Source of the DNA: Novipirellula herctigrandis
GTDB taxonomy: Bacteria > Planctomycetota > Planctomycetia > Pirellulales > Pirellulaceae
NCBI GenBank assembly: GCA_007859835.1
Contig: SJPJ01000001.1
Location: 3,683,437-3,747,436, forward strand
Direction: 5' to 3'
Length of the DNA: 64,000 bases
In this document: positions 18,657-28,140 of the stretch, piece by piece
Layout: each line of letters opens with the position of its first letter
How positions within the stretch are numbered: the stretch's first letter is position 1
Position numbers and translations under genes: made by a program
Notes under the pieces: generated by a model
The model's input: only the letters and a program-made list of their open reading frames with translations
What the model was told of the DNA's origin: nothing
The model's database searches: none

Positions 18657-19180
18657 AAAAGCACCTCGCCAGCTGAACGTTCGACGCAACGCGAAAGTAT
18701 GCCGTGTATCTTACTTAGCTCTCGGTAGATCGCATGCGTCGAGCGACCAGCCCGCTCCGAGATTTGGCCGACGCTCAAACCGTCAAAGTACCTCTCGCGA
18801 ATCAAGTTGTGATCCGAGGCTTGTAGCTTATTCAGGCAGTTCGATAGAGCTGTTCGACGCTCGCTCAACTCAGTGGAGATGGGCATGGCCGCCTCGGCCA
18901 ACGATGCGAGCGTTTCATCACTCAAGAGCTTGATGCGGCGCTTGGATTCCCGGTGCTTCAGCGTCTCGTAGTGCGCTATGCGACACGCCCAGGCAGCGAA
19001 GTTGCCAGAGGAATCGTATTTTGAAAACTTTTGCCACAAAACCATACAAGTCAATTGAAAAATCTCTTCCGCATCATCCTGGCGATTCATCGTGAGGATA
19101 CGAATGAACGACATGATCTTGCTTGAGTGCATCGCAAGTAGTTGAACAAAATCGTCTTGCGACAAGTCCTCCGTTGCCAT
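18653..19180 (-). CDS. ECF sigma factor, second copy
   Basis: A 175-residue sigma factor with region 2 (DDAEEIFQLTCMVLWQKFSKY, then FAAWACRIAHYETLKHRES) and region 4 (LSVGQISERAGRSTHAIYREL). It belongs to the same planctomycete group as the factor at 8200-8739 but is clearly divergent in sequence. It is coupled to the FecR-LamG gene by stop/start overlap. It is transcribed away from the DUF1559 gene at 19472, and the 290 bases between them should hold both promoters; I could not assign -35/-10 boxes with confidence. Confidence 0.9.
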   Translation of the reverse strand: MATEDLSQDDFVQLLAMHSSKIMSFIRILTMNRQDDAEEIFQLTCMVLWQKFSKYDSSGNFAAWACRIAHYETLKHRESKRRIKLLSDETLASLAEAAMPISTELSERRTALSNCLNKLQASDHNLIRERYFDGLSVGQISERAGRSTHAIYRELSKIHGILSRCVERSAGEVLL

Positions 19181-19471
19181 GAGCCCTGTCCGAAGTGAGC
19201 GGGAAATGAAGCCAATTTAGGCACCGCCGCTGCGGTAGCACTGCTACACATCTAACATATTCCCACTGACAGCATGTGTTTTTGCGAATTTTCTTGGGAT
19301 TTTTTGCCATGAAAATGGCTTTTGGAATTCGGGAAAAAAAGCGAGATTTCGCGCGAAGAATAGCAATAGAGTTGGGAATACTTCCACTGCATGACCTTAA
19401 GTGCGGCAAAGCGACGCATGTAACGGGACGGGGTCGCTCTCTTTTCTCTCCTTTATTATTGGGATTTTCGA

Positions 19472-20737
19472 ATGAAACGTAATCGTTTGGCATTCACATT
19501 GGTCGAGCTGCTGGTGGTGATCGCAATCATCGGCGTTTTGGTCGGTCTTCTTCTACCAGCGGTTCAGGCCGCCCGTGAGGCAGCTCGCCGAATGAGCTGC
19601 AGTAACAACTTCAAACAAATTGGCTTGGGAATTCACAATTACCACTCTGCCTACAAGAATATGCCGGTTCATGGCTGCGGAACCTATCGCACGCGTGGTG
19701 GGCAGGGGCATGACCTTTGGGATGGTCAGAACGACCAAAACTCAATCAATATGCGAGGGTCTTTTCTGATTGCTTTGCTTCCCTTCATCGAGCAGCAAGC
19801 CCTTTGGGAGCAAGTTTCAAATCCCTTGGCTGTTAACGCCGACGGATCACCGAAGTCTCCGCCGTGGCAAGCCATGGGGCCAGGCCCCGCTCGCGCCAAC
19901 TACGGTCCTTGGGTGACCGAGAACCCAACCTATCGCTGCCCCAGCGACCCTGGTCGCGGGCTGCCAGCATTGGGACGCACCAACTATGCCGCTTGCATGG
20001 GGGATTCGTCGATCATGACCCGTGATGCTGCGATCAACGTTGATGAAACAAATAGCGGAAACTCGAATGGTCAAGTGAATGCTACGCTTCCCTACTCTGA
20101 CAACGAGTCCCGTCAAGCAGAGCGGTCTCGGAAAGTTCATAGGGGAGCGTTTGTCTTGTGCAAGCAGATGAAGTTTCGTGACATCCTTGATGGCCTAGCG
20201 AACACAATCGTGGCTGGTGAGATTGCGACAGACCTCGGTGACTTTGATGCACGAACCTCGCTTCCGCGAAATGACAATTATTCCGACCGTGCGGCTAGCG
20301 GGCGGGACCGTTGCTTTAGGGATCCCGCGTGGAATCAACAGCATGTTGATCCAGAGCGTCCTCAATTCTGGGTCGCAGCTGCTCAGGCAGGGATTAACCC
20401 GACTGAAGGCCGTGGGTATCGCTGGCATGATTGCTATCCAACGTTTTCCCAGATGCACACAATTTTGAGTCCGAACTCCGCGATGTGTTCTGGCGGCCGA
20501 GGCTGGAATGACAGTGTGCTGCCACCTTCCAGCCGTCACCAGGGTGGAGTCCACGTTTTGATGGCGGACGGAGCGGTTAAGTTCGTTACCGATTCCATTG
20601 AAGCGGGCAATAAGAACCATCCGCAGGTCTCCTATAGCAATAATCCACCGTCTGCAGCAGGGGCTGCTAGCTTCTATGGCCTATGGGGTGCGCTCGGAAC
20701 AAGAGCGAGTAAAGAAGTTATTAGTGAAGAGTTTTAG
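19472..20737 (+). CDS. DUF1559 prepilin-like protein
   Basis: The N-terminus is a type IV prepilin signal, [20 protein letters not shown], with cleavage expected before the Phe and methylation of the new N-terminus. Next comes [20 protein letters not shown], the hallmark of the planctomycete DUF1559 family. The C-terminal part contains the H-x9-DG motif ([12 protein letters not shown], about residue 355). These proteins are very numerous in planctomycetes and are thought to form surface pseudopilin or fibre structures; the exact function is not settled. The length of 421 residues is usual. A small lipoprotein follows, a frequent pairing. Confidence 0.93.
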   Translation: MKRNRLAFTLVELLVVIAIIGVLVGLLLPAVQAAREAARRMSCSNNFKQIGLGIHNYHSAYKNMPVHGCGTYRTRGGQGHDLWDGQNDQNSINMRGSFLIALLPFIEQQALWEQVSNPLAVNADGSPKSPPWQAMGPGPARANYGPWVTENPTYRCPSDPGRGLPALGRTNYAACMGDSSIMTRDAAINVDETNSGNSNGQVNATLPYSDNESRQAERSRKVHRGAFVLCKQMKFRDILDGLANTIVAGEIATDLGDFDARTSLPRNDNYSDRAASGRDRCFRDPAWNQQHVDPERPQFWVAAAQAGINPTEGRGYRWHDCYPTFSQMHTILSPNSAMCSGGRGWNDSVLPPSSRHQGGVHVLMADGAVKFVTDSIEAGNKNHPQVSYSNNPPSAAGAASFYGLWGALGTRASKEVISEEF

Positions 20738-20954
20738 GAAGCCGAGGTGGTGTTGCGGTGACGCGGGTTTCTGTCGTTTCCGCTGCCACCGGCATTCATG
20801 TTGTCCCTGGGCTCTACGAAGGCCTTCTTAAGTATCGCATCGCCCCGTTCTTGGTTAACAAGAGTGGGGCCTTGCGTTTTTCAATCAAAACTCTATCGGA
20901 CTGTCTCGATCGACAGCGAATATTACCCGGTGTAATTTTATGTTTAGGAATAAA

Positions 20955-21143
20955 ATGAAGTCTCTCTTTTTTGCTCTGGCCCTTGCGGTGCCAATGTGTG
21001 TGCTCGTCGGTTGTTCTTCATCCGCAACAACGAACATTACGGAAGGTGCCTCACAAGAAGATTTAGACAACTACGAAAGGCTGATTGCGGAAGCCGAGGG
21101 CGATTTGGCCGCAGACGAAGAGAGCAACCAACTAGGGCAATAG
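20955..21143 (+). CDS. Small lipoprotein next to DUF1559
   Basis: A 62-residue protein with a lipoprotein signal: hydrophobic stretch FALALAVPMCVLVGC, where the last Cys is the lipidation site, then a short Ser-rich linker and an acidic helical tail (QEDLDNYERLIAEAEGD). ATG 20955 has TAGGA at a proper distance, so I prefer it to ATG 20940. It follows the DUF1559 gene by about 220 bases on the same strand. Such tiny lipoproteins often accompany DUF1559 genes in planctomycetes; the role is unknown. Confidence 0.75.
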   Translation: MKSLFFALALAVPMCVLVGCSSSATTNITEGASQEDLDNYERLIAEAEGDLAADEESNQLGQ

Positions 21144-21403
21144 CCGCTTAGTTAGAGGCCAGGTTGGCTAACGAAGTATTGGGCAAGCAAGTGGCGACTT
21201 AGCCTCGCCGCTCGCTGCCCTCAAGTCGACGGCATCGCTGATCATGAGGCCATGTCCGGGATCAAAATATGCGACCATGAAAGTCAAGTCGAATAGTGGT
21301 GATGCTGGGCCCTGGTGAGTCCCTATGTTGCATGGTGACGTTTCGCAAGAAAAGCACCTTCTGTCAAGAATCCCAGACTCCGCTAAACACCCCAGATGAC
21401 TCC

Positions 21404-23881
21404 ATGACGATTCGATCGCTTTCTCTCCTCCTTGCCTCGGTCCTCGCGATGGGCAGCAGCTTTGGGCAGGTATCGTCCAGCAGTTCCAGCCTGCAATCAT
21501 CCGGAGCGGTTGACGCCAACACTCAGTTTCAGGGGATGATTAGTCGCGGTTACAAGCCGCTATTTAATGGGGAAGACTTAGCAGGTTGGCGGAACCCCTA
21601 TTCGCATGGCGAAGCAAAGGTCGTTGATGGCGAGATACACTTGCTGGCGAACGACAAGTTTTTTTTGGTCACAGAAAACAAATACGCCGACTTTCGTTTA
21701 AGCGTTGAAATTCACTTGCCTGAGGGGAAGGCCAACTCGGGCGTAATGTTCCGCTGTCATGTCGATGACGATGCAAAAAAGAAAGTCTATGGCTATCAAG
21801 CGGAATGCGACGGTTCGGACCGACGTTGGTCGGGCGGGCTTTACGATGAAGGACGACGTGGGTGGATATGGCCAAGCACCAAGGGACGCTCTGAAGCTCA
21901 GTTCCTTGAACACGAAGAGGAATCAAAAGCAGCATTTGAGAATCCGACGATTGCAAACGCGCTGAATCGAAACGGCTGGAATCGATTTGTGGTCACGTGC
22001 GTTGAGGATTATATCACTATCGAAGTCAACGGAGTTCCAACCACAAGCTTCCGTGACGCGGTTGACACGAATGGCTATATCGGGATCCAACACCATGGAG
22101 AAGACGGTCAGACTTACCGATTTCGAAACTTGTTTATCAAAGAGCTGCCGGACATTCCTGCGGAGAGGTCCGTTTCATTGACGGAGCAGGCGCCAGTGTC
22201 AGTCAAGAAAGTCAATGACGAGGTAATCTTGGTTGACTTCGGCAAAGTGGCTTATGGGAATCTCAAGACGCGGGTTCCCGATACTGGACGCGGAGAAGCC
22301 ATTTTCCACTTCGGTGAAAAGTTGAAAGATGGTCGCATTGATCGCAATCCACCTGGAACGGTTCGTTATGGCGAGACCCGGATTCGCAAGGAAGTCGCGC
22401 TGAAAGGGAATTGGGTGATTCCAACTCCGGTTGATTCTCGAAACACAGAACAGGCAGGCAACAAGCGAGCCCATCCGCCAGCCGTATTGACGCCGAAAAC
22501 GTGGCGGCCTGTTATGCCATTTCGTTGGGTCGAAATCGAAGGCTGGGAAGGTGAGTTCAAACCTGAATACATCGTTCGCCGGGCTGCCTTTGCCACGGAC
22601 TGGAATGATCAGGCGAGCTCGTTTGAGTGTTCCGACGAAACGCTGAATAAGATCTGGGCTTTGTGCAAATACAGTATCAAAGCAACGACGTTCGCCGGGG
22701 TCTACGTTGATGGCGATCGTGAACGCATTCCGTACGAAGCCGATGCGTATCTGAACCAACTGAGTCACTACTACACCGACGACGACGTCAAGATGGCCGC
22801 GACTTCGTTCGATTGGCTGATCGAGAATGGTACGTGGCCAACCGAGTGGGCGCCGCACATGGTGTTCATGGCCCACGCCGAGTGGATGTATTCCGGCGAC
22901 ATCCAGTGGCTCAAGCAACGTTACGAATTGTTGAAAGCGAAAACGTTGATGCATCGCAGCGGCGAAGACGGGCTGGTTCGTAGTGCCGAGATGGATCGAA
23001 AAAGGCATGACATTGTCGATTGGCCGCAAAAGGAACGCGACGGTTATGTCTTCACCGAGATCAACACCGTCGTTAATGCGTTTCACATCGAGGCAATTAA
23101 GCAGATGGCCGAAATGGCTCGTGCGATCGGAAAGAACGAGGAGGCGGACGCTTTTGAATCCCGAGTCGAACTTGCCAAAGCATCCTTCCAAAGGACTCTG
23201 TTCGACGAAACCTCAGGAATTTACCGCGACGGTGTCGGCACCGATCACAGCAGCATTCATGCGAACTTCTTTCCTTTGGCTTTCGGGCTGGTGCCGGACG
23301 ATAAACTTGCTGGTGTGATTTCATGGCTTAAGGAACGTGACATGCAGTGCAGCGTCTACGCGGCCCAGTATTTCATGGAAGGACTCTTCGAAAATGGTCT
23401 TGACGATAAGGCGATTGAGTTGATGATTGCCGACGGTGATCGTAGTTGGAAGCACATGGTCGAGAGCGGAACGACGATCAGTTGGGAGGCTTGGGATCTG
23501 AAATACAAACCCAACCAAGATTGGAATCACGCATGGGGTGCCGCCCCAGCGAACCTGTTGCCACGTTTCGTGCTAGGCGCTCAGTCAGATGCTCCAGGAT
23601 GGACGACCGCAATGATCCGCCCGTGCCCCGGCGGTCTGGCGTATGCTCGCGGCACAATTCCGACGCCACGCGGACCGGTTTCGATCGATTGGAAGAACGA
23701 GGCCACGTTTGAAATGTCACTCACATTGCCTGATGGGATGGTGGCGAAAGTCGATCTGCCGGCGACGGGCGAGACCACAGGCGTTTTGGTCAATGGTGAA
23801 TCCGTTGCAACCACAAAGGCCGGAGATCGATGGATCCTGACGGATGAAGTCAGCGGCTCGGTGATGATCAAAGTTAAGTGA
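21404..23881 (+). CDS. DUF1080 - GH78 alpha-L-rhamnosidase fusion
   Basis: After a signal peptide (about residues 1-22) comes a DUF1080 domain at about 50-250, with FNGEDLAGWRN and SGVMFRCH. This is a concanavalin-like fold seen in 3-keto-disaccharide hydrolases and glycan-binding proteins. The remaining 550 residues are a GH78 rhamnosidase. The (alpha/alpha)6 barrel has DGDRERIPYEADAYLNQ starting at Asp436 in place of the usual DCPQRDER, and ISWEAW with Glu695 as the probable base. It should hydrolyse terminal alpha-L-rhamnose by inversion. I chose ATG 21404 because the signal peptide begins there, though no strong ribosome binding site is visible. It is the first gene of the long plus-strand polysaccharide run. 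GH78 is complete except that the typical N-terminal beta domains are reduced. Confidence 0.85.
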   Translation: MTIRSLSLLLASVLAMGSSFGQVSSSSSSLQSSGAVDANTQFQGMISRGYKPLFNGEDLAGWRNPYSHGEAKVVDGEIHLLANDKFFLVTENKYADFRLSVEIHLPEGKANSGVMFRCHVDDDAKKKVYGYQAECDGSDRRWSGGLYDEGRRGWIWPSTKGRSEAQFLEHEEESKAAFENPTIANALNRNGWNRFVVTCVEDYITIEVNGVPTTSFRDAVDTNGYIGIQHHGEDGQTYRFRNLFIKELPDIPAERSVSLTEQAPVSVKKVNDEVILVDFGKVAYGNLKTRVPDTGRGEAIFHFGEKLKDGRIDRNPPGTVRYGETRIRKEVALKGNWVIPTPVDSRNTEQAGNKRAHPPAVLTPKTWRPVMPFRWVEIEGWEGEFKPEYIVRRAAFATDWNDQASSFECSDETLNKIWALCKYSIKATTFAGVYVDGDRERIPYEADAYLNQLSHYYTDDDVKMAATSFDWLIENGTWPTEWAPHMVFMAHAEWMYSGDIQWLKQRYELLKAKTLMHRSGEDGLVRSAEMDRKRHDIVDWPQKERDGYVFTEINTVVNAFHIEAIKQMAEMARAIGKNEEADAFESRVELAKASFQRTLFDETSGIYRDGVGTDHSSIHANFFPLAFGLVPDDKLAGVISWLKERDMQCSVYAAQYFMEGLFENGLDDKAIELMIADGDRSWKHMVESGTTISWEAWDLKYKPNQDWNHAWGAAPANLLPRFVLGAQSDAPGWTTAMIRPCPGGLAYARGTIPTPRGPVSIDWKNEATFEMSLTLPDGMVAKVDLPATGETTGVLVNGESVATTKAGDRWILTDEVSGSVMIKVK

Positions 23882-23924
23882 ACGTGGCGTCCTCGCACTC
23901 GTCGAACAGGCTGCAAGGGCGTGA

Positions 23925-24524
23925 TTGCACGCCGGTAGTTACATGACAACCATACAATCCCATGGCGCCACCATGAATCGAATCAGAGGGATGCGACCGC
24001 TCGCGTTGTTCGTCGGCGGCGGCGATGTGCCAGCGAATATAGACGGCCGATCGTTTTTGCCGGTTCTGCATGGCGAAACCAAGACTCATCGGAAGCGAAT
24101 CTTCACGACGCACAGTGGCAACTTGAAGATGAATGTCTATCTGAGTCGTTCGATTCGCACGGATCGATACAAGCTGATCTACAACCCGCACCCCGAGTTC
24201 GCGTTCACGTCTTACATCGACCTATTGCTTCGAGAAACCTCGGGTGACTACTGCAAGCAGTGGACGCAGCGGGCCAAGACCGACAAGCATGCCGCAGAAG
24301 TCGTGGCAAGATACTACGATCGGCCTGAGTACGAGTTGTTCGACTTGCAGGAAGACCCGGACGAGCAAACCAATCTCGCCGGTAAACCAGAATGGAGACA
24401 AGTCCAGCGAGATCTGCTGACAGAACTGAACGGCTGGATGAAAGAACAGGGCGACGCGCTGACTGTTTTCCATGAGCCGCTCATGTTAAATGCTCCCGAA
24501 ACCTGGGTTCCTAGAAGACGATGA
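23925..24524 (+). pseudogene. Headless sulfatase remnant (C-terminal part only)
   Basis: From about 24024 the frame reads like the last third of an S1 sulfatase: VPANIDGRSFLPVLHGE, then IRTDRYKLIYNPHPE, then YELFDLQEDPDEQTNLAG. The N-terminal two thirds, including the C-x-P-x-R formylglycine motif and the metal-binding DDxG, are absent; the first 30 codons match nothing. Without the active site it cannot be a working sulfatase. It is probably the remnant of a deletion that brought the previous rhamnosidase close. An intact sulfatase starts 45 bases downstream. The frame has no internal stop, so recent decay or expression of a fragment are both possible. Confidence 0.85.
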
Positions 24525-24569
24525 GCGTTTTTTACAACTTGCAATTCAAGCATTATCGAGAAAATTGAA

Positions 24570-25910
24570 ATGAGGCAGTTTTGTTGCGTCTCCATCTGGC
24601 TTTCCGTGGTGTTGTTCGCTTTGGCTGGTCAGGCTGCTAAGGCTGCAAAACCAAATGTTGTGTTTATCTTGAGCGACGACCAGGGGTGGACGGACTATGG
24701 GTTTATGGGGCATCCGTATGTTCAAACCCCAAACTTGGACGCTTTGGCTCGGTCCGGTCTGCTCTATGAACGCGGGTATGTGACGGCGCCGCTTTGTCGA
24801 CCCTCATTGGCTAGTCTCGTAAGCGGACTCTACCCCCATCAGACCGGTATTCGCGGAAATGACCCACTTCTTCCGATCGGGAAAAGTCGCAGGAGCCAGA
24901 AAGACAAGCCTTTCTCGGCGAAGTTGCGCAATCGAATGACCGCGCCCATGATGGAGCACCCGTCGTTCATCAGGACACTCAAAGAAAATGGTTACGCAAC
25001 GCTACAAACGGGAAAATGGTGGGAGGGCAATCCGCTTGACCATGGCTTCACCGACGCGATGACTCATGGAGACCACTTTCGTGGCGGACGGCACGGCGAC
25101 GACGGGTTAAAGATTGGTCGGGAGACGATGAAGCCCATCTATGATTTCGTCGACAAGGCGAATGCGAACGATCAACCGTTTTTCGTTTGGTACGGCGTCT
25201 TCTTGCCACATGCACCACACAATGCACCTGATCGGCTGTTGGACAAGTACCAAGATCTCGCCCCCGATGAGCCTACGGCGCGTTACTGGGCGAACGTGGA
25301 GTGGCTGGACGAAGGTTGTGGCCAGATGATTGACTATTTGAAGAAAAAGCAGCTCTACGAAGACACGATATTCGTCTACACCTGCGACAACGGATGGGTG
25401 CAGGATCCTGGCAAACTCAACAATAGCATCCGCTCGAAACGCGAGCCGGTCGAGGCAGGGATCCGAACACCGATCTTCATTACTCACGGCAAAACGATTC
25501 AGCCGCAGCGTGATACGGAAATTCTCGCCAGCAACATCGATATTGCTACGACCATTTTGCGGGCCTGTGGAATCAAACCGCCATCAGCGATGACCGGACT
25601 TGATCTTCGTGATCCGACACAACTTAAAAAACGCAACCGGGTCTTTGTCGACGTTTATGAGCACGACAGCGATCTGGATCAGCTCGATGATCTTGGAAGT
25701 GGCTTGATGGCGCGTGTGGTCATCGACGGTTGGGATAAACTGATCGCTCGGCCCGAACGCGATGAGCTATACGATTTGAAGACTGACCCTGACGATCGCA
25801 ACGATTTGGCATCGCTGAAGGCAGAGAAAGTCAAGAAGCTTTCGGGCATCCTTGATGCTTGGGTCGGTAACAACACGTCGGTCATAAACTCAAGCCCACC
25901 CCGCCGTTAA
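24570..25910 (+). CDS. Secreted sulfatase (S1, CRPSL variant)
   Basis: A 446-residue sulfatase with signal peptide (about 1-25), PNVVFILSDDQGWTDYG at the metal site, and the maturation motif as LCRPSLASL with Cys76. The canonical motif has Arg at the fifth position (C-x-P-x-R); here it is Leu. YTCDNGW provides the later metal ligands, and ELYDLKTDPDDRNDLA closes the C-terminal domain. CRPSL variants occur in some planctomycete sulfatases, so it may still be matured, but the loss of Arg is notable. It sits between the headless sulfatase and a putative polysaccharide lyase. Confidence 0.9.
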   Translation: MRQFCCVSIWLSVVLFALAGQAAKAAKPNVVFILSDDQGWTDYGFMGHPYVQTPNLDALARSGLLYERGYVTAPLCRPSLASLVSGLYPHQTGIRGNDPLLPIGKSRRSQKDKPFSAKLRNRMTAPMMEHPSFIRTLKENGYATLQTGKWWEGNPLDHGFTDAMTHGDHFRGGRHGDDGLKIGRETMKPIYDFVDKANANDQPFFVWYGVFLPHAPHNAPDRLLDKYQDLAPDEPTARYWANVEWLDEGCGQMIDYLKKKQLYEDTIFVYTCDNGWVQDPGKLNNSIRSKREPVEAGIRTPIFITHGKTIQPQRDTEILASNIDIATTILRACGIKPPSAMTGLDLRDPTQLKKRNRVFVDVYEHDSDLDQLDDLGSGLMARVVIDGWDKLIARPERDELYDLKTDPDDRNDLASLKAEKVKKLSGILDAWVGNNTSVINSSPPRR

Positions 25911-25944
25911 GGATCAAGCGGGAAAACGCCGTTGGATTTGAAAC

Positions 25945-26001
25945 GTGGGATAGGCTTCCAGCCTGTCTTGCTGGAAACGACAGGCTGGAGTCCTATTTCA
26001 C
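25945..26001. repeat. 57-bp inverted-repeat element, intergenic copy
   Basis: Two 22-base arms (25945-25966 and 25980-26001) are complementary with four mismatches and flank a 13-base loop. The core CAGGCTTCCAGCCTG type and the total length match the copy inside the FecR gene at 8923-8979. Here it occupies the gap between a sulfatase and the next gene. Confidence 0.85.
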
Positions 26002-26061
26002 GATTTGTTCCATCGAGAAAACTTACACGCAACTGGTTACATCCGACGAGAGAAAGACAAC

Positions 26062-28038
26062 ATGGATCGCAGAGATTTCATAGGGGGGCTGACGTCGAGC
26101 TATGCATGCGCCACGCTCTTTGCGAGTGGCGCAGTCGCGAATGCGCAAACGTTTGCCGAAGAACCTGGCAACAGCGACTTTGACGCACTAACCAAAAGCT
26201 TGCTTTCGGAATGGTGTGACGGGATGATTCGGCGCCAGATCAATGATCCGGGGAATGCCGAGCTTCATGGTGCCTTGGCATGTCCGGCTTGTGATCACAT
26301 TCATGGCCGGTGTTCCGATGCGCTGTATCCGTTCTTACACATGGCGCATGTAACGGGCAAGAAGAAATATCTTGACGCTGCGATCAATGTTTACGATTGG
26401 GCAGAGAACAACGTTAGTCAGCCCGATGGCAGCTGGACCAATGACATCAACCCCAAAGCGTGGCGTGGAACGACAATCTTTGGCGCGATCGCACTTGCCG
26501 AAGCCCTGCACTATCACGGCGAAGTGCTGGACGAAGATCGCCGCGCGGCGTGGACAAGACGGCTCGACGATGCGGTCGGCGGCTATTTGTATCGGGATTT
26601 CAAGAAGATTGATTTCACGAATCTGAACTACGGAATGACCGGCGTCTACGGTTTTAAACTGTTCGGTCGAGTCCTAGGAAAACGGAAGTACACGGAACGA
26701 AGTGAGCAATTCTCGAAACGGCTCAAAGAGTTCTTCACAGAACCGAATAAGCTGCTCTGGGGCGAAGGCAAACCGAATGACAATCGCAGCGGCCGAGGTC
26801 TGTTGCCAGTCGACCTTGGGTACAACGTTGAGGAATCACTCAACGGCGTCGTGCTATACGCTTTAGAAGAAAACGACACGGAGTTGTTGGACCTGTTGGT
26901 TGAATCTCTCAACGCCCACTTGGAATTCATGTTGCCTGACGGTGCGTGGGACAACAGTTGGGGCACTCGGTCAGCCAAGTGGAGCTACTGGGGCAGTCGG
27001 ACGTCGGATGGCTGTCAGCCTGCGCTGAGTCTGATGGCAGGCTACAATCCAGCGTTTGGGACAGCCGCGATTAGGAATGCAGAACTACTGCAACGGTGTA
27101 CCGCAGATGGACTGCTGCATGGTGGCCCGCACTACGTTTCGCATGGTGTCAAACCTTGTATCCACCACACATTTGCACACGCGAAGGTGATGGCTCTGGT
27201 GCAGGACAAAATGCATTGGATGCCCAAGGTAGACGCAATTACGCCACTACCTCGCAGGACCGCTCAAGGAGTGAAGCACTTTCCTGAACTCGACGTTTGG
27301 CTTGCAGCGAAAGGGCCATGGCGAGGAACGGTGTCTGCTTACGATTCGATCTACAAAACCAAGTCAGTAGTCCATCTGCAGCAACCGACCGGTGGATCGT
27401 TGGCGGTGCTGTATCACATGAAGGTGGGCACTTTACTGGCGTCCAGCATGGCGCGATACATTCTAGTCGAACCGCTGAACCAACAGCCTCAGCCTAGTGA
27501 AGATTTCCCCTTTACCACACGGGTTGAAATTCGCAACGCCGATGGCTGGTTCACCAACATCTATGACTTGAAGGCCGATGTAAGTGTTGAAAACCATGAT
27601 GATCATATTACGTTCGATGTGAAGACGACCCTGCAAGATGAAGATCGGAAAGTCGTTGAGAATGCGGCAGCAAGTTATGACGTCACGTATCAGTTTGATA
27701 GCGAGAAAGTGACGATTTCCGCAGTGTCCTCTGACGCAACATCGTCCTCTGACGCAACATCGTCCTCTGGCGCAACATCAGGATCGGATCGAGTTGCGTT
27801 GGTCGTTCCTATCATTTCGCACTCCGGCGAAGAAGTCCGTCTGGTATCGGAAAAACGCATTGAGATCACAAAACCGGACGGGACTGTTATCGTCCAATCG
27901 AATGTCCCGTTGGCGATCAAAGCCAGTAAGAAGGGACGCATATTCAACATGGTGCCGGGTGCGGAAGCGGTGCCGATCATCGCGGAATTTCCCGCCAAGC
28001 AATTGGGCAAGGTCTGCTGCGAGATCTCCGTTGCTTAG
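26062..28038 (+). CDS. Putative exported (alpha/alpha)-toroid polysaccharide lyase or hydrolase
   Basis: The N-terminus MDRRDFIGGLTSS is a Tat signal with the twin Arg intact. Residues 50-380 are helical with repeated patterns of an (alpha/alpha)6 toroid, such as HGRCSDALYPFLHMAHVTG, NYGMTGVYGFKLFGR, and IHHTFAHAKVMALV with clustered His. The last 280 residues are beta-rich, as in toroid-plus-sandwich lyases such as the heparinase II/III group. I cannot name the family. ATG 26062 is chosen for the Tat motif and nearby GAGAGAAAG; total 658 residues. Three tandem 18-bp repeats in the beta part encode SSDATS units and probably form a loop. Position between sulfatase and rhamnosidase genes supports a role in sulfated glycan breakdown. 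Confidence 0.6.
   Translation: MDRRDFIGGLTSSYACATLFASGAVANAQTFAEEPGNSDFDALTKSLLSEWCDGMIRRQINDPGNAELHGALACPACDHIHGRCSDALYPFLHMAHVTGKKKYLDAAINVYDWAENNVSQPDGSWTNDINPKAWRGTTIFGAIALAEALHYHGEVLDEDRRAAWTRRLDDAVGGYLYRDFKKIDFTNLNYGMTGVYGFKLFGRVLGKRKYTERSEQFSKRLKEFFTEPNKLLWGEGKPNDNRSGRGLLPVDLGYNVEESLNGVVLYALEENDTELLDLLVESLNAHLEFMLPDGAWDNSWGTRSAKWSYWGSRTSDGCQPALSLMAGYNPAFGTAAIRNAELLQRCTADGLLHGGPHYVSHGVKPCIHHTFAHAKVMALVQDKMHWMPKVDAITPLPRRTAQGVKHFPELDVWLAAKGPWRGTVSAYDSIYKTKSVVHLQQPTGGSLAVLYHMKVGTLLASSMARYILVEPLNQQPQPSEDFPFTTRVEIRNADGWFTNIYDLKADVSVENHDDHITFDVKTTLQDEDRKVVENAAASYDVTYQFDSEKVTISAVSSDATSSSDATSSSGATSGSDRVALVVPIISHSGEEVRLVSEKRIEITKPDGTVIVQSNVPLAIKASKKGRIFNMVPGAEAVPIIAEFPAKQLGKVCCEISVA
27727..27780 (+). 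repeat. Three tandem 18-bp repeats in coding sequence
   Basis: Unit TCCTCTGACGCAACATCG is repeated three times: 27727-27744, 27745-27762 (exact) and 27763-27780 (two changes). It stays in frame and encodes a Ser/Thr/Ala/Asp-rich stretch within the gene at 26062-28038. Confidence 0.95.
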
Positions 28039-28140
28039 CGTTCTCACGATGCCTTGCCGTCGATCGCCGTAGTACTGGTCCGAAAACGGCAGGGCAAGCT
28101 CGAACAACCACAAAGTTTAAATCATCCAAGGTAAATAACC

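Noticed and set aside
22199-23191. 330-codon minus-strand frame
   Set aside because: It lies wholly antisense to the GH78 domain of the DUF1080 fusion and has no recognisable motif; a codon-structure shadow.
27727-27780. Tandem 18-bp units as a CRISPR array
   Set aside because: No spacers; repeats are directly adjacent and coding.
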